This document shows positions 7,685-14,526 of a stretch of DNA of 28,460 nt, in pieces; position 1 is the stretch's first letter, and the number at the start of each line of letters is the position of its first letter. The DNA lies in the NCBI GenBank assembly GCA_910588865.1, contig CAJUSJ010000048.1, forward strand, positions 1-28,460, given 5' to 3'. The notes beneath the pieces were generated by a model. It was not told the origin of the DNA and did not search any database. It worked only from the letters and a program-made list of their open reading frames with translations. Origin of the DNA: an uncultured Lachnospiraceae bacterium. GTDB taxonomy: Bacteria; Bacillota; Clostridia; Lachnospirales; Lachnospiraceae. A program made the translations under genes and the position numbers.

Positions 7685-8110
7685 ATGGCAAAGAAAGTAA
7701 CAGGTTATATTAAATTGCAGATTCCGGCAGGAAAGGCTACACCAGCGCCGCCAGTTGGTCCGGCTCTTGGACAGCACGGCGTAAATATCGTACAGTTCAC
7801 AAAAGAGTTTAACGCAAGGACAGCTGACCAGGGCGACATGATCATTCCTGTTGTCATCACCGTATACGCGGACAGAAGCTTTAGTTTCATAACCAAGACT
7901 CCGCCGGCTGCCGTTCTTTTAAAGAAGGCCTGCAAGATCAAATCCGGTTCCGCGACTCCCAACAAGACAAAAGTGGCCAGCATTTCCAAGGCCGAGGTTC
8001 AGAAGATCGCGGAGCTGAAGATGCCGGATTTAAATGCCGCCAGCATTGAAGCTGCCATGAGCATGATCGCGGGCACCGCAAGGAGCATGGGAATCACTGT
8101 TGAAGAATAG
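7685..8110 (+). CDS. rplK: 50S ribosomal protein L11
   Basis: L11 binds the GTPase-associated region of 23S rRNA and helps control elongation factors and the stringent response. The 141-residue product has the universal N-terminus (KLQIPAGKATPAPPVGPALG, the proline-rich hinge helix) and the C-terminal rRNA-binding domain ending in GTARSMGITVEE. The start at 7685 follows AGGAGG with normal spacing; the frame remains open 17 codons upstream through the L1-site mimic, which is not coding. It is followed by rplA after a second L1-site mimic. Confidence 0.98.
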   Translation: MAKKVTGYIKLQIPAGKATPAPPVGPALGQHGVNIVQFTKEFNARTADQGDMIIPVVITVYADRSFSFITKTPPAAVLLKKACKIKSGSATPNKTKVASISKAEVQKIAELKMPDLNAASIEAAMSMIAGTARSMGITVEE

Positions 8111-8128
8111 GGCGGACATACCCTGACC

Positions 8129-8156
8129 GTGGGAGGGCAATCCCCGACAACACCAC
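8129..8156 (+). promoter_or_regulatory. Second L1-binding-site mimic, in the rplA leader
   Basis: The rplK-rplA gap contains nearly the same element as at 7634: GUGGGAGGG, a short loop, then UCCCCGACAACACCAC. The outer GTGG/CCAC stem and the conserved GA and GAC loop bases are kept while loop bases differ. It ends 5 bases upstream of the rplA RBS (AGGAGG at 8158), so L1 bound here could block rplA initiation directly. Confidence 0.75.
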
Positions 8157-8171
8157 TAGGAGGTTATTAGA

Positions 8172-8867
8172 ATGAAAAGAGGAAAAAGATACGTAGAGGC
8201 TGCTAAGTTAGTAGACCGTGCTACTCTTTATGACACGGCGGAGGCCATCGCGCTTGTGAAAAAAGCCGCTGTCGCGAAATTTGATGAGACCGTTGAAGTT
8301 CATATCAGGACAGGATGTGACGGACGTCACGCTGACCAGCAGATCCGCGGGGCCGTAGTCCTTCCTCACGGAACCGGCAAGACTGTCAGGATCCTGGTAT
8401 TTGCCAAGGGCGCTAAGGCTGACGAGGCAGAGGCGGCAGGAGCTGACTTTGTAGGAGCCGAGGAGCTGATCCCGAAGATCCAGAACGAAGGCTGGCTGGA
8501 TTTTGACGTAGTAGTGGCTACCCCGGACATGATGGGCGTGGTAGGCCGTCTGGGCCGCGTGCTGGGCCCCAAGGGCCTGATGCCCAACCCCAAGGCCGGC
8601 ACCGTGACCATGGATGTGACCAAGGCGATCAATGACATCAAAGCAGGTAAGATCGAGTACAGACTTGACAAGACAAATATTATTCATGTGCCAGTAGGAA
8701 AAGTTTCCTTCACAGAGGAACAGTTGGCGGACAACTTCCAGACGCTTATGGATGCCATCGTCAAGGCAAGACCGTCTACATTAAAGGGAACATTCTTGAA
8801 GAGTGTTACCATGACTTCCACCATGGGACCTGGCGTGAAGCTGAATGTAGTAAAAATGACGAACTAA
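8172..8867 (+). CDS. rplA: 50S ribosomal protein L1
   Basis: L1 forms the mobile L1 stalk of the large subunit that helps deacylated tRNA leave the E site, and in many bacteria it represses its own message. The 231-residue protein shows the family's N-terminus (MKRGKRYVEA), the domain II motif VLGPKGLMPNPKAGTVT near residue 135 and the C-terminal segment KGTFLKSVTMTSTMGPG. It follows rplK with an RBS placed just after a site resembling the 23S L1 site. No terminator hairpin with a U-run is seen before the next promoter at 8884. Confidence 0.98.
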   Translation: MKRGKRYVEAAKLVDRATLYDTAEAIALVKKAAVAKFDETVEVHIRTGCDGRHADQQIRGAVVLPHGTGKTVRILVFAKGAKADEAEAAGADFVGAEELIPKIQNEGWLDFDVVVATPDMMGVVGRLGRVLGPKGLMPNPKAGTVTMDVTKAINDIKAGKIEYRLDKTNIIHVPVGKVSFTEEQLADNFQTLMDAIVKARPSTLKGTFLKSVTMTSTMGPGVKLNVVKMTN

Positions 8868-8883
8868 TTCGGTTTGCTTTGGG

Positions 8884-8912
8884 TTGACAATCCCTATATA
8901 TTATGTTAGACT
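8884..8912 (+). promoter_or_regulatory. Promoter of the rplJ-rplL unit
   Basis: A consensus TTGACA (8884-8889) and TAGACT (8907-8912) are separated by 17 bp. The promoter starts only 17 bases after the rplA stop and drives the L10 leader and rplJL. Confidence 0.85.
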
Positions 8913-8919
8913 ATGGAAG

Positions 8920-9060
8920 CACGTAATTGTGCATCCATGCCGCGGCTTTGGGCAGGCGGCAAATATAAGTATTGAATGCCGAGGACAGCAGGTGCCCATG
9001 GGGCGTAAGGAGTTTCCACCTGCCGAGGACATGTACAGAATTCACCACCGTGATTTGTAA
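8920..9060 (+). ncRNA. Ribosomal protein L10 leader
   Basis: The region upstream of rplJ has the features of the Firmicutes L10 leader: a GCCGAGGACAGCAGGTG block (8979-8994) and, after a loop, CACCTGCCGAGGAC (9017-9030). GCAGGTG (8988-8994) pairs with CACCTGC (9017-9023). In characterised leaders the L10(L12)4 complex binds such a structure and lowers rplJL expression, here probably through the terminator just downstream. Confidence 0.8.
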
Positions 9061-9092
9061 GTCTCTCTGTCCGCGGACAGGGAGACTTTTTT
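9061..9092 (+). terminator. Intrinsic terminator/attenuator of the L10 leader
   Basis: A 12-bp stem (9061-9072 with 9075-9086, one G-U pair) is followed directly by six T residues. It lies about 170 bases before rplJ, between the L10 leader fold and the inserted repeat, and is the likely control point for rplJL transcription. Confidence 0.85.
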
Positions 9093-9094
9093 GT

Positions 9095-9175
9095 GTACAC
9101 GGGGCGGAGCGGAATATGGCCGCCAAAGCGGCCCCGCCCCGGCACGGCGAGTAGGGGGGAGAGCCTCCCCTGCTT
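9095..9175 (+). repeat. Dispersed 81-bp two-hairpin repeat, copy 2
   Basis: Same orientation as the copies at 3330 and 16690. It starts GTACACGGGGCGGAG two bases after the attenuator U-run and ends near CCTCCCCTGCTT. It holds GGCCGC/GCGGCC and GGGGCGG/CCGCCCC stems and a second G-run/C-run hairpin whose changes preserve G-U or G-C pairing. It lies inside the rplJ mRNA leader. Confidence 0.88.
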
Positions 9176-9263
9176 GACGCGAATGCGGGAAGAACGGTCA
9201 GCAAAGCTGGCTTATGCACATTTTCGGACCTCAATACAGAATAAACAAGGAGGTAAATCATTC

Positions 9264-9749
9264 ATGGCAAAAGTTGAATTAAAGCAGCCTGTTGTCGCCG
9301 AGATTTCTGAACTTTTAGACGGCGCTCAGACAGCAGTGCTTGTGGATTACCGGGGCCTGACTGTAGAACAGGATACCATCCTGCGCAAGCAGCTCAGAGA
9401 AGCCGGAGTCACCTACAAGGTGTACAAGAACACAATGATCCGCTTTGCCGCAAAGGGCACAGCCTTCGAAGCTCTGACCCCCAACCTGGAAGGCCCTACC
9501 GCTCTGGCGGTGTCTAAGACAGACGCCACAGCACCGGCAAGGATCATCGCGAACTTCGCGAAGACAGCGCCCCAGCTGGAGATCAAGGCCGGCGTGGTGG
9601 AGGATACCTACTACGATGCGAAGGGGATGCAGGTTATCGCCACCATCCCGTCAAGAGAAGAGCTGCTGGGCAAACTGCTTGGAAGCATTCAGTCTCCGAT
9701 CACCAACTTGGCCCGGGTACTGAATCAGATCGCGGAAGCCAAGGCATAA
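9264..9749 (+). CDS. rplJ: 50S ribosomal protein L10
   Basis: L10 anchors the L7/L12 stalk to the ribosome. The 161-residue product starts MAKVELKQPVVAEISELLDG and shows the family motif AVLVDYRGLTVEQ near residue 27 and the KVYKNTMIRFA segment near 57; the C-terminal helix that carries L7/L12 dimers is present. The start at 9264 has AAGGAGGT 9 bases upstream. An open frame continues 57 codons further upstream, but that part is the translated dispersed repeat and should not be annotated as protein. rplL follows after 69 bases. Confidence 0.97.
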   Translation: MAKVELKQPVVAEISELLDGAQTAVLVDYRGLTVEQDTILRKQLREAGVTYKVYKNTMIRFAAKGTAFEALTPNLEGPTALAVSKTDATAPARIIANFAKTAPQLEIKAGVVEDTYYDAKGMQVIATIPSREELLGKLLGSIQSPITNLARVLNQIAEAKA

Positions 9750-9818
9750 CACCCGCAAGGGACCAAGTTTTTAGAAGAATCTATAAAATAATAAAAATCA
9801 TATACGGAGGTATTTACC

Positions 9819-10190
9819 ATGGCAAAGTTGACAACTGCAGAGTTTATCGAAGCTATCAAGGAATTATCTGTTTTAGAGCTGAACGAGTTAGTAAAGGCAT
9901 GTGAGGAAGAGTTCGGCGTATCCGCGGCAGCAGGCGTAGTTGTAGCGGCAGCGGCGGCAGGCCCTGTAGAGGATGAGAAGACTGAGTTCGACGTTGAGCT
10001 GACCGAGGTTGGTCCTAACAAGGTTAAGGTTATCAAGGTTGTCCGCGAAGCTACCGGCCTTGGCTTAAAGGAAGCAAAGGAAGTTGTAGACAGCGCTCCC
10101 AAGGCTGTAAAGACCGGCGTTTCCAAGGAAGAGGCAGAGGATCTGAAGACCAAGTTAGAGGCAGAAGGCGCAAAGGTTACTCTGAAGTAA
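9819..10190 (+). CDS. rplL: 50S ribosomal protein L7/L12
   Basis: L7/L12 forms the flexible stalk that recruits translation GTPases. The 123-residue, acidic, alanine-rich protein has the N-terminal dimerisation region (TTAEFIEAIKELSVLELNEL), an Ala/Gly-rich hinge (about residues 36-50) and the C-terminal factor-binding domain with KVKVIKVVREATGLGLKEAK. RBS GGAGGT precedes the ATG. It ends the rplJL unit; a terminator follows immediately and rpoB does not appear downstream. Confidence 0.98.
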   Translation: MAKLTTAEFIEAIKELSVLELNELVKACEEEFGVSAAAGVVVAAAAAGPVEDEKTEFDVELTEVGPNKVKVIKVVREATGLGLKEAKEVVDSAPKAVKTGVSKEEAEDLKTKLEAEGAKVTLK

Positions 10191-10210
10191 GAATAAAGAT
10201 GTTTGTTTTA

Positions 10211-10249
10211 TCCCCCGGCGGTCCGTACCAGGCTCCGGGGGATTTTTCT
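10211..10249 (+). terminator. Terminator of the rplJL unit
   Basis: An 8-bp GC-rich stem (10211-10218 with 10235-10242) is followed by TTTTTCTT. It lies 20 bases after the rplL stop. Confidence 0.9.
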
Positions 10250-10279
10250 TTACAGTATTCCTTTCCGCCTCGTGTACTT

Positions 10280-10312
10280 AAAAAACAAAACGGACAGGCG
10301 TTAGCCTGTCCG
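10280..10312 (-). terminator. Terminator of the cold-shock gene
   Basis: A 9-bp perfect stem (10291-10299 with 10304-10312) has a long T-rich run on the minus strand (complement of 10280-10290). It lies just downstream of the leftward csp gene. Confidence 0.9.
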
Positions 10313-10335
10313 CTTGGATATCCGTGACGCTGATA

Positions 10336-10542
10336 TTACTTGACCACGCAGACGTTCACTGCCTGCATGCCGCGGTTGCCTTCTGCCATGTCGAAGGTAA
10401 CCTTCTGTCCGTCTTCCAGAGTCTTATAGCCATCAGCTACAATACCGGAAAAATGAACGAATACTTCTTCCCCTGTCTCGTCGTTGGTGATGAAGCCGTA
10501 ACCCTTAGTTGCGTTAAACCACTTAACTGTACCCTTATTCAT
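10336..10542 (-). CDS. csp: Cold-shock protein (CspA/CspB family)
   Basis: This 68-residue single cold-shock domain binds single-stranded nucleic acid and acts as an RNA chaperone. Both RNA-binding motifs are clear: KGYGFIT (RNP1, about residues 13-19) and VFVHFSGI (RNP2, about 27-34). The start codon follows AAGGAGGT with ideal spacing. It is a single-gene unit with its own terminator and a strong promoter giving a ~115-nt leader that can fold into a 15-bp hairpin, as is common for cold-shock genes whose leader tunes mRNA stability or translation. Which of the organism's csp paralogues this is cannot be told. Confidence 0.96.
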   Translation of the reverse strand: MNKGTVKWFNATKGYGFITNDETGEEVFVHFSGIVADGYKTLEDGQKVTFDMAEGNRGMQAVNVCVVK

Positions 10543-10585
10543 GATGGTACCTCCTTAAATTATTTGCATTTTTCATGAAAAAAAT

Positions 10586-10635
10586 CACATATTCTTGTAA
10601 ACCATCCGATGACAAATGACTTACAAAAATATGTG
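10586..10635 (-). promoter_or_regulatory. Long hairpin in the csp 5' leader
   Basis: A 15-bp stem (10586-10600 with 10621-10635; one G-U pair in the minus-strand RNA) with a 20-nt loop lies near the predicted 5' end of the csp mRNA, about 40 bases upstream of the start codon at its nearest edge. It is AT-rich, as expected for a temperature-sensitive fold. Confidence 0.7.
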
Positions 10636-10664
10636 AATCAAGATATCATTCAAAATACATTGTA

Positions 10665-10693
10665 AATATAGCATTTTTTGGGAAATATGTCAA
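10665..10693 (-). promoter_or_regulatory. Promoter of the csp gene
   Basis: On the minus strand TTGACA (10693-10688) and TATATT (10670-10665) are 17 bp apart. The transcript would begin near 10658 and carry a leader of about 115 nt. Confidence 0.85.
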
Positions 10694-10717
10694 TAGGTAC
10701 AAAGGAAAAAATTTTTC

Positions 10718-10731
10718 TGTAAGCGCTTTCA
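10718..10731 (+). promoter_or_regulatory. cre-like (CcpA/LacI-family) operator upstream of uxaB
   Basis: TGTAAGCGCTTTCA fits the catabolite-responsive element pattern TGNAANCGNNNNCA. It sits 8 bases upstream of the uxaB -35 and between the divergent csp and uxaB promoters. It could bind CcpA or a pathway-specific LacI-family regulator. Confidence 0.6.
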
Positions 10732-10739
10732 AAAAAGAC

Positions 10740-10768
10740 TTGCAATGTGTTTTGAAATGTTGTATAGT
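10740..10768 (+). promoter_or_regulatory. Promoter of uxaB
   Basis: TTGCAA (10740-10745) and TATAGT (10763-10768) are separated by 17 bp. Two palindromic operator-like sites flank it. Confidence 0.8.
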
Positions 10769-10782
10769 AGATTCATGGGCAA

Positions 10783-10796
10783 TGTAAGCACTTACA
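10783..10796 (+). promoter_or_regulatory. Palindromic operator at the uxaB transcription start region
   Basis: TGTAAGCACTTACA has perfect 6-bp arms around a two-base centre and lies just after the expected start site. It shares TGTAAGC with the site at 10718; the centres are 65 bp apart, compatible with one LacI-family repressor binding both. Confidence 0.6.
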
Positions 10797-10823
10797 AAAT
10801 ATAATGATGGAGGTCGGCAGACG

Positions 10824-12161
10824 ATGAGCAATGTAAAAGAGACAGTAATTCAGTTTGGCGAAGGCGGTTTTCTGAGAGGATTTGTAGATTATTTCTTCCA
10901 GAAGCTGAGAGATCAGGGGTTATTTGACGGCTCGGTTGTGGTGGTGCAGCCTATTGAGAGAGGCATGTGCGAGATGCTGGAGAAGCAGGGCTGTGAGTAC
11001 AACCTGTTCCTGAGAGGGATCGACAACGGCCAGGTGGTGGACGAGCACACCCATATCAGCGTGATTTCCAGATGTATTAATCCATATGCGGACAGTGAAG
11101 CTTACATGGCTCTGGCGGAGAATCCGGATATGCGTTTTGTTGTGTCCAACACCACAGAGGCCGGGATTGAGTTCGTGGCTGACAACAAGTTTGAAGACGC
11201 TCCCGCGAAGAGCTTTCCAGGAAAGCTGACACAGCTTCTGTACAAGAGGTTCAAGCTGGGCCTTAAGGGCTTTATCATCTTATCCTGCGAGCTGATCGAC
11301 CACAACGGCGAGGAGCTGGAGAAGTGCTGTCTTCAGTATGCTGACCTGTGGAACTTAGGCGAGGATTTCAAGACCTGGTTAAAGGACGAGAACGATTTCT
11401 GCTCCACTTTGGTAGACCGCATCGTCACCGGCTTCCCCAGAGACGAGCACGAGGCTCTGTGCAAGCGTATCGGTGAGACAGACAACATGATGGATACCGC
11501 GGAGATCTTCCACCTGTGGGTGATCCAGGGCCATCACGAGGACGCGCTGCCTCTTCAGAAGGCCGGCTTTAATGTGATCTGGACTGACAACGTAGATCCA
11601 TATAAGAAGAGAAAAGTAAGGATCTTAAATGGTGCCCATACCTCCATGGTGTTGGGAGCTCACTTATATGGCTTAGAGACCGTTGGAGAGTGCTTAAAGG
11701 ATGAGAAAGTATCCGCTCTTCTCAAGAAGTGCATTTTTGACGAGATCATCCCGACCATCGGCGACAACGAGGATAACCGCAAGTTCGGCGCGGCGGTTCT
11801 GGAGCGTTTTTCCAATCCATTTATCAAGCATCTGCTGCTGTCCATTGCTCTGAATTCGGTATCCAAGTTCAAGGCGAGAGTGCTGCCTACGATTCTGGAG
11901 TACAAAGAAGCGTTCGGTACCTATCCCCAGGGCCTGACCTTCTCTCTGGCAGCCCTGATCGCGTTTTACCGCACAGACGCCGCCAATGACGGCGAAGATA
12001 TCATGAAGTTTATGAAAGACGCCTCCGTGGCGGATATTCTGGCAAAGACCGAGTACTGGGGCCAGGATCTGACGGACCTGCTTCCGGAAGTGTCCAGATG
12101 GTATGACATGATCCAGGAGGATGGCATGAACAAGGCTTATGACGTGGTTCTCGGCAGATAA
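10824..12161 (+). CDS. uxaB: Tagaturonate reductase (altronate oxidoreductase)
   Basis: The 445-residue protein belongs to the mannitol dehydrogenase family and best resembles UxaB, which reduces D-tagaturonate to D-altronate with NADH in galacturonate (pectin) breakdown. The N-terminal Rossmann region reads VIQFGEGGFLRGFVDYF, and the active-site region reads RKVRILNGAHTSMVLGAHL (near residue 260-280), both diagnostic for the family; length suits UxaB. The start at 10824 follows GGAGGTC. It is a single-gene unit with its own promoter, two operators and a strong terminator; uxaA and uxaC are not in the window. A related fructuronate or mannitol substrate is possible but less likely. Confidence 0.88.
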   Translation: MSNVKETVIQFGEGGFLRGFVDYFFQKLRDQGLFDGSVVVVQPIERGMCEMLEKQGCEYNLFLRGIDNGQVVDEHTHISVISRCINPYADSEAYMALAENPDMRFVVSNTTEAGIEFVADNKFEDAPAKSFPGKLTQLLYKRFKLGLKGFIILSCELIDHNGEELEKCCLQYADLWNLGEDFKTWLKDENDFCSTLVDRIVTGFPRDEHEALCKRIGETDNMMDTAEIFHLWVIQGHHEDALPLQKAGFNVIWTDNVDPYKKRKVRILNGAHTSMVLGAHLYGLETVGECLKDEKVSALLKKCIFDEIIPTIGDNEDNRKFGAAVLERFSNPFIKHLLLSIALNSVSKFKARVLPTILEYKEAFGTYPQGLTFSLAALIAFYRTDAANDGEDIMKFMKDASVADILAKTEYWGQDLTDLLPEVSRWYDMIQEDGMNKAYDVVLGR

Positions 12162-12210
12162 TGCCAGAGCTCTCTCACAAGAATAGATAGTTATTTAAAA
12201 CCCCACAGAG

Positions 12211-12260
12211 ACGGCGGAAGTTTTGCGTTGAATGCGCGCAGGACTTTCGCCGTTTCTGTT
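12211..12260 (+). terminator. Terminator of uxaB
   Basis: A long 17-bp stem (12211-12227 with 12237-12253, including G-U pairs) with a 9-nt loop is followed by a moderate T-rich run. It lies 50 bases after uxaB. Confidence 0.7.
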
Positions 12261-12332
12261 GTATATCTGTATAGGAAGAATATTTGTGGTATTGGCGCAT
12301 AAGATGAAGAAACAGAGTCTGCAGGGCTGGAT

Positions 12333-13148
12333 ATGGGTAAAGAGCGCAGGAATATCATCGCGGGTTTGACGGTATTGTCGATTGTGTTGTTGTGGGGCAT
12401 GGGTTGGTTTGGGAACGCTGGCGGAAGGGACAGGCAATGGGGAAGCTTTTTGGGAAGCAGTCCCGCGGGGGGAAAGAGCCTGTCTTCTGGACATGGCCAG
12501 GCTTCTGGGGAGCTGGAGTTCTCTGACGGAGATCAGGCCGGGGAAGAATTGCCATTACCCCAGGGGCAGACCGGGGACAAAGCCCCGCTATCCCGGGGCT
12601 TTGTGGCCCTGACTTTTGACGACGGCCCTCATCCGGTGTACACCCTACGCCTTCTGGAGGGCCTTAAGGAAAGAGGCGTGCCGGCCACATTTTTCCTCAT
12701 CGGACAAAATATTGACGGCAACGAGGAGGTCATCAGGAAGATGAAAGAGGATGGACATCTGATCGGAAACCACAGCCAGAACCATATGCGGCTGACTAAG
12801 GAACGGGCAGGGGAAGTCTGTGAGCAGATCAGCCGTACCAATGAAAAGATCAGGGAGATCACAGGGGAGGTACCGGAGTATGTCCGTCCCCCCTATGGGT
12901 CCTGGAGCGAGGAGCTGGAGTGTCTGGTGCCCATGAAGGTGGTGCTGTGGAACTTAGATACTCTGGACTGGAAGACCCAGAACAAGGACAAGATTGTCCG
13001 CCATGTCATGAGCCATGTGGAAGACGGCAGCGTGATCCTTCTCCACGATGTCTATGACACGTCGGTGGAGGCGGCGCTGGAAATTGTTGACAGACTTTTG
13101 GAGGAGGGATATAATTTTGTTACGGTAGATGAGATGATCATTGATTGA
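12333..13148 (+). CDS. Membrane-anchored polysaccharide deacetylase (NodB domain)
   Basis: The 271-residue protein has an N-terminal hydrophobic anchor (about residues 8-27), a low-complexity Gly/Ser-rich linker (28-88) and a NodB-type deacetylase domain. All five catalytic motifs are seen: TFDDGP (94-99), HSQNH (147-151), RPPYG (185-189), LDTLDW (208-213) and LLHD (236-239). Such enzymes remove acetyl groups from peptidoglycan, chitin-like or other wall polysaccharides outside the membrane, sometimes giving lysozyme resistance; the substrate here is unknown. The motifs are complete, so activity is likely. It lies 31 bases upstream of rarA in the same direction and may share its transcript. 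The RBS is weak (AGGG), leaving some doubt about the exact start. Confidence 0.92.
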   Translation: MGKERRNIIAGLTVLSIVLLWGMGWFGNAGGRDRQWGSFLGSSPAGGKSLSSGHGQASGELEFSDGDQAGEELPLPQGQTGDKAPLSRGFVALTFDDGPHPVYTLRLLEGLKERGVPATFFLIGQNIDGNEEVIRKMKEDGHLIGNHSQNHMRLTKERAGEVCEQISRTNEKIREITGEVPEYVRPPYGSWSEELECLVPMKVVLWNLDTLDWKTQNKDKIVRHVMSHVEDGSVILLHDVYDTSVEAALEIVDRLLEEGYNFVTVDEMIID

Positions 13149-13179
13149 GGCGGCGCTGGCCGCGAATTCAGGAGACGAC

Positions 13180-14496
13180 ATGGATTTATTTGATTATATG
13201 AGAACCAATACCATGGAGAGGGAGTCCCCTCTGGCTTCCCGGCTCAGGCCGTCCACTCTTGACGAGGTGGTGGGGCAGAGGCATATTATAGGGAAAGACA
13301 AACTGCTGTACCGGGCCATCATGGCGGATAAGCTGGGGTCTGTCATATTCTACGGGCCTCCGGGCACGGGAAAGACCACCCTGGCCAGGGTCATCGCCAA
13401 CACCACCAGGGCGGATTTCCGCCAGATCAACGCCACGGTGGCGGGGAAGAAAGACATGGAAGAGGTGGTAAAAGGCGCCAAGGACGCCCTGGGGATGTAC
13501 GGGAGAAAGACCATCCTCTTTGTGGATGAGATCCACCGCTTTAACAAGAGCCAGCAGGACTACCTGCTTCCATTTGTGGAGGATGGGACACTGATCCTGA
13601 TCGGGGCCACAACGGAAAACCCATATTTTGAGGTTAACGGGGCGCTGCTTTCCAGAAGCCGCGTTTTTGAGCTGAAGGCCCTGGAGAAGGAAGATATTAA
13701 GGAGCTGCTGAGAAGGGCGGTCTATGACGCGGAGAAGGGTATGGGAAGCTACGATGCCCAGATCGATGATGACGCCGCGGAGTTCCTGGCAGACGTGGCT
13801 AATGGAGACGCCAGGGCCGCTTTAAACGCGGTGGAGCTTGGGATCCTGACCACAGAGAGAGGCGCTGACGGGAAGATCCACATTGATCTGAACACCGCCC
13901 AGGAGTGCATCCAGAAACGGGCGGCGCGCTATGATAAGGACGGAGACAACCACTATGACACCATCTCCGCGTTTGTCAAAAGCATGAGGGGATCAGACCC
14001 TGATGCCGCGGTATATTATTTGGCCAGGATGCTCTATGCGGGGGAGGACATCAAGTTCATCGCCAGGCGGATCATGATCCATGCGGCAGAGGACGTGGGG
14101 ATGGCGGATCCCCAGGCCCTGGTGGTGGCTGTGGCGGCGGCCCAGGCAGTTGAGCGGGTGGGCATGCCTGAGGCCCGGATCCTTTTAGCCCAGGCAGCCA
14201 TCTATGTGGCTTCCGCGCCCAAAAGCAATTCTGTGGTTCGGGCGATCAGCGAGGCCATGGAGGCGGTCCAAAGCCAGAGAACCCCGGCAGTCCCCGTTCA
14301 CCTTCAGGATAAGCATTATAAAGGGGCCGAGAAGCTGGGACACGGGGCAGGCTACCAGTACCCCCACGATTACCCCAACCACTATGTCAGACAGCAGTAC
14401 CTGCCCCACGGCATGGAAGGGACGGAGTTTTATCACATGTCCGACCAGGGTTATGAAAAGAAAATACAGGATTTTATGACTTTTCTCAAAAAATAG
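13180..14496 (+). CDS. rarA: Replication-associated recombination protein RarA (MgsA-type AAA+ ATPase)
   Basis: RarA is a clamp-loader-like AAA+ ATPase that acts at stalled replication forks. The 438-residue product has Walker A GPPGTGKTT (residues 59-67), Walker B ILFVDEIH (112-119), sensor 1 GATTENP near 147, and the C-terminal tetramerisation region with KHYKGAEKLGHGAGYQYPHD. The ATG at 13180 was chosen because it follows AGGAGA and gives the standard N-terminus MDLFDYM; the frame extends 13 codons to a TTG at 13141 inside the end of the deacetylase gene, with no better RBS. Confidence 0.95.
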   Translation: MDLFDYMRTNTMERESPLASRLRPSTLDEVVGQRHIIGKDKLLYRAIMADKLGSVIFYGPPGTGKTTLARVIANTTRADFRQINATVAGKKDMEEVVKGAKDALGMYGRKTILFVDEIHRFNKSQQDYLLPFVEDGTLILIGATTENPYFEVNGALLSRSRVFELKALEKEDIKELLRRAVYDAEKGMGSYDAQIDDDAAEFLADVANGDARAALNAVELGILTTERGADGKIHIDLNTAQECIQKRAARYDKDGDNHYDTISAFVKSMRGSDPDAAVYYLARMLYAGEDIKFIARRIMIHAAEDVGMADPQALVVAVAAAQAVERVGMPEARILLAQAAIYVASAPKSNSVVRAISEAMEAVQSQRTPAVPVHLQDKHYKGAEKLGHGAGYQYPHDYPNHYVRQQYLPHGMEGTEFYHMSDQGYEKKIQDFMTFLKK

Positions 14497-14497
14497 C

Positions 14498-14526
14498 TTT
14501 TCTTTTTGGGAGAAATGGACTATAAT
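14498..14526 (+). promoter_or_regulatory. Likely rho promoter and leader hairpin
   Basis: A perfect TATAAT (14521-14526) lies after rarA with a poor -35 (TTTTCT) at 17 bp. The ~130-nt leader has an 8-bp perfect hairpin (14542-14549 with 14553-14560) near its 5' end, with no U-run after it. Confidence 0.55.

Noticed and set aside
9093..9263. In-frame upstream extension of rplJ (57 codons)
   Set aside because: It is the translated dispersed repeat and lies before the AAGGAGGT that precedes the true ATG at 9264; L10 proteins do not have such an extension.
13141..13179. TTG start for rarA inside the deacetylase gene's end
   Set aside because: The ATG at 13180 has a better RBS and gives the usual N-terminus.
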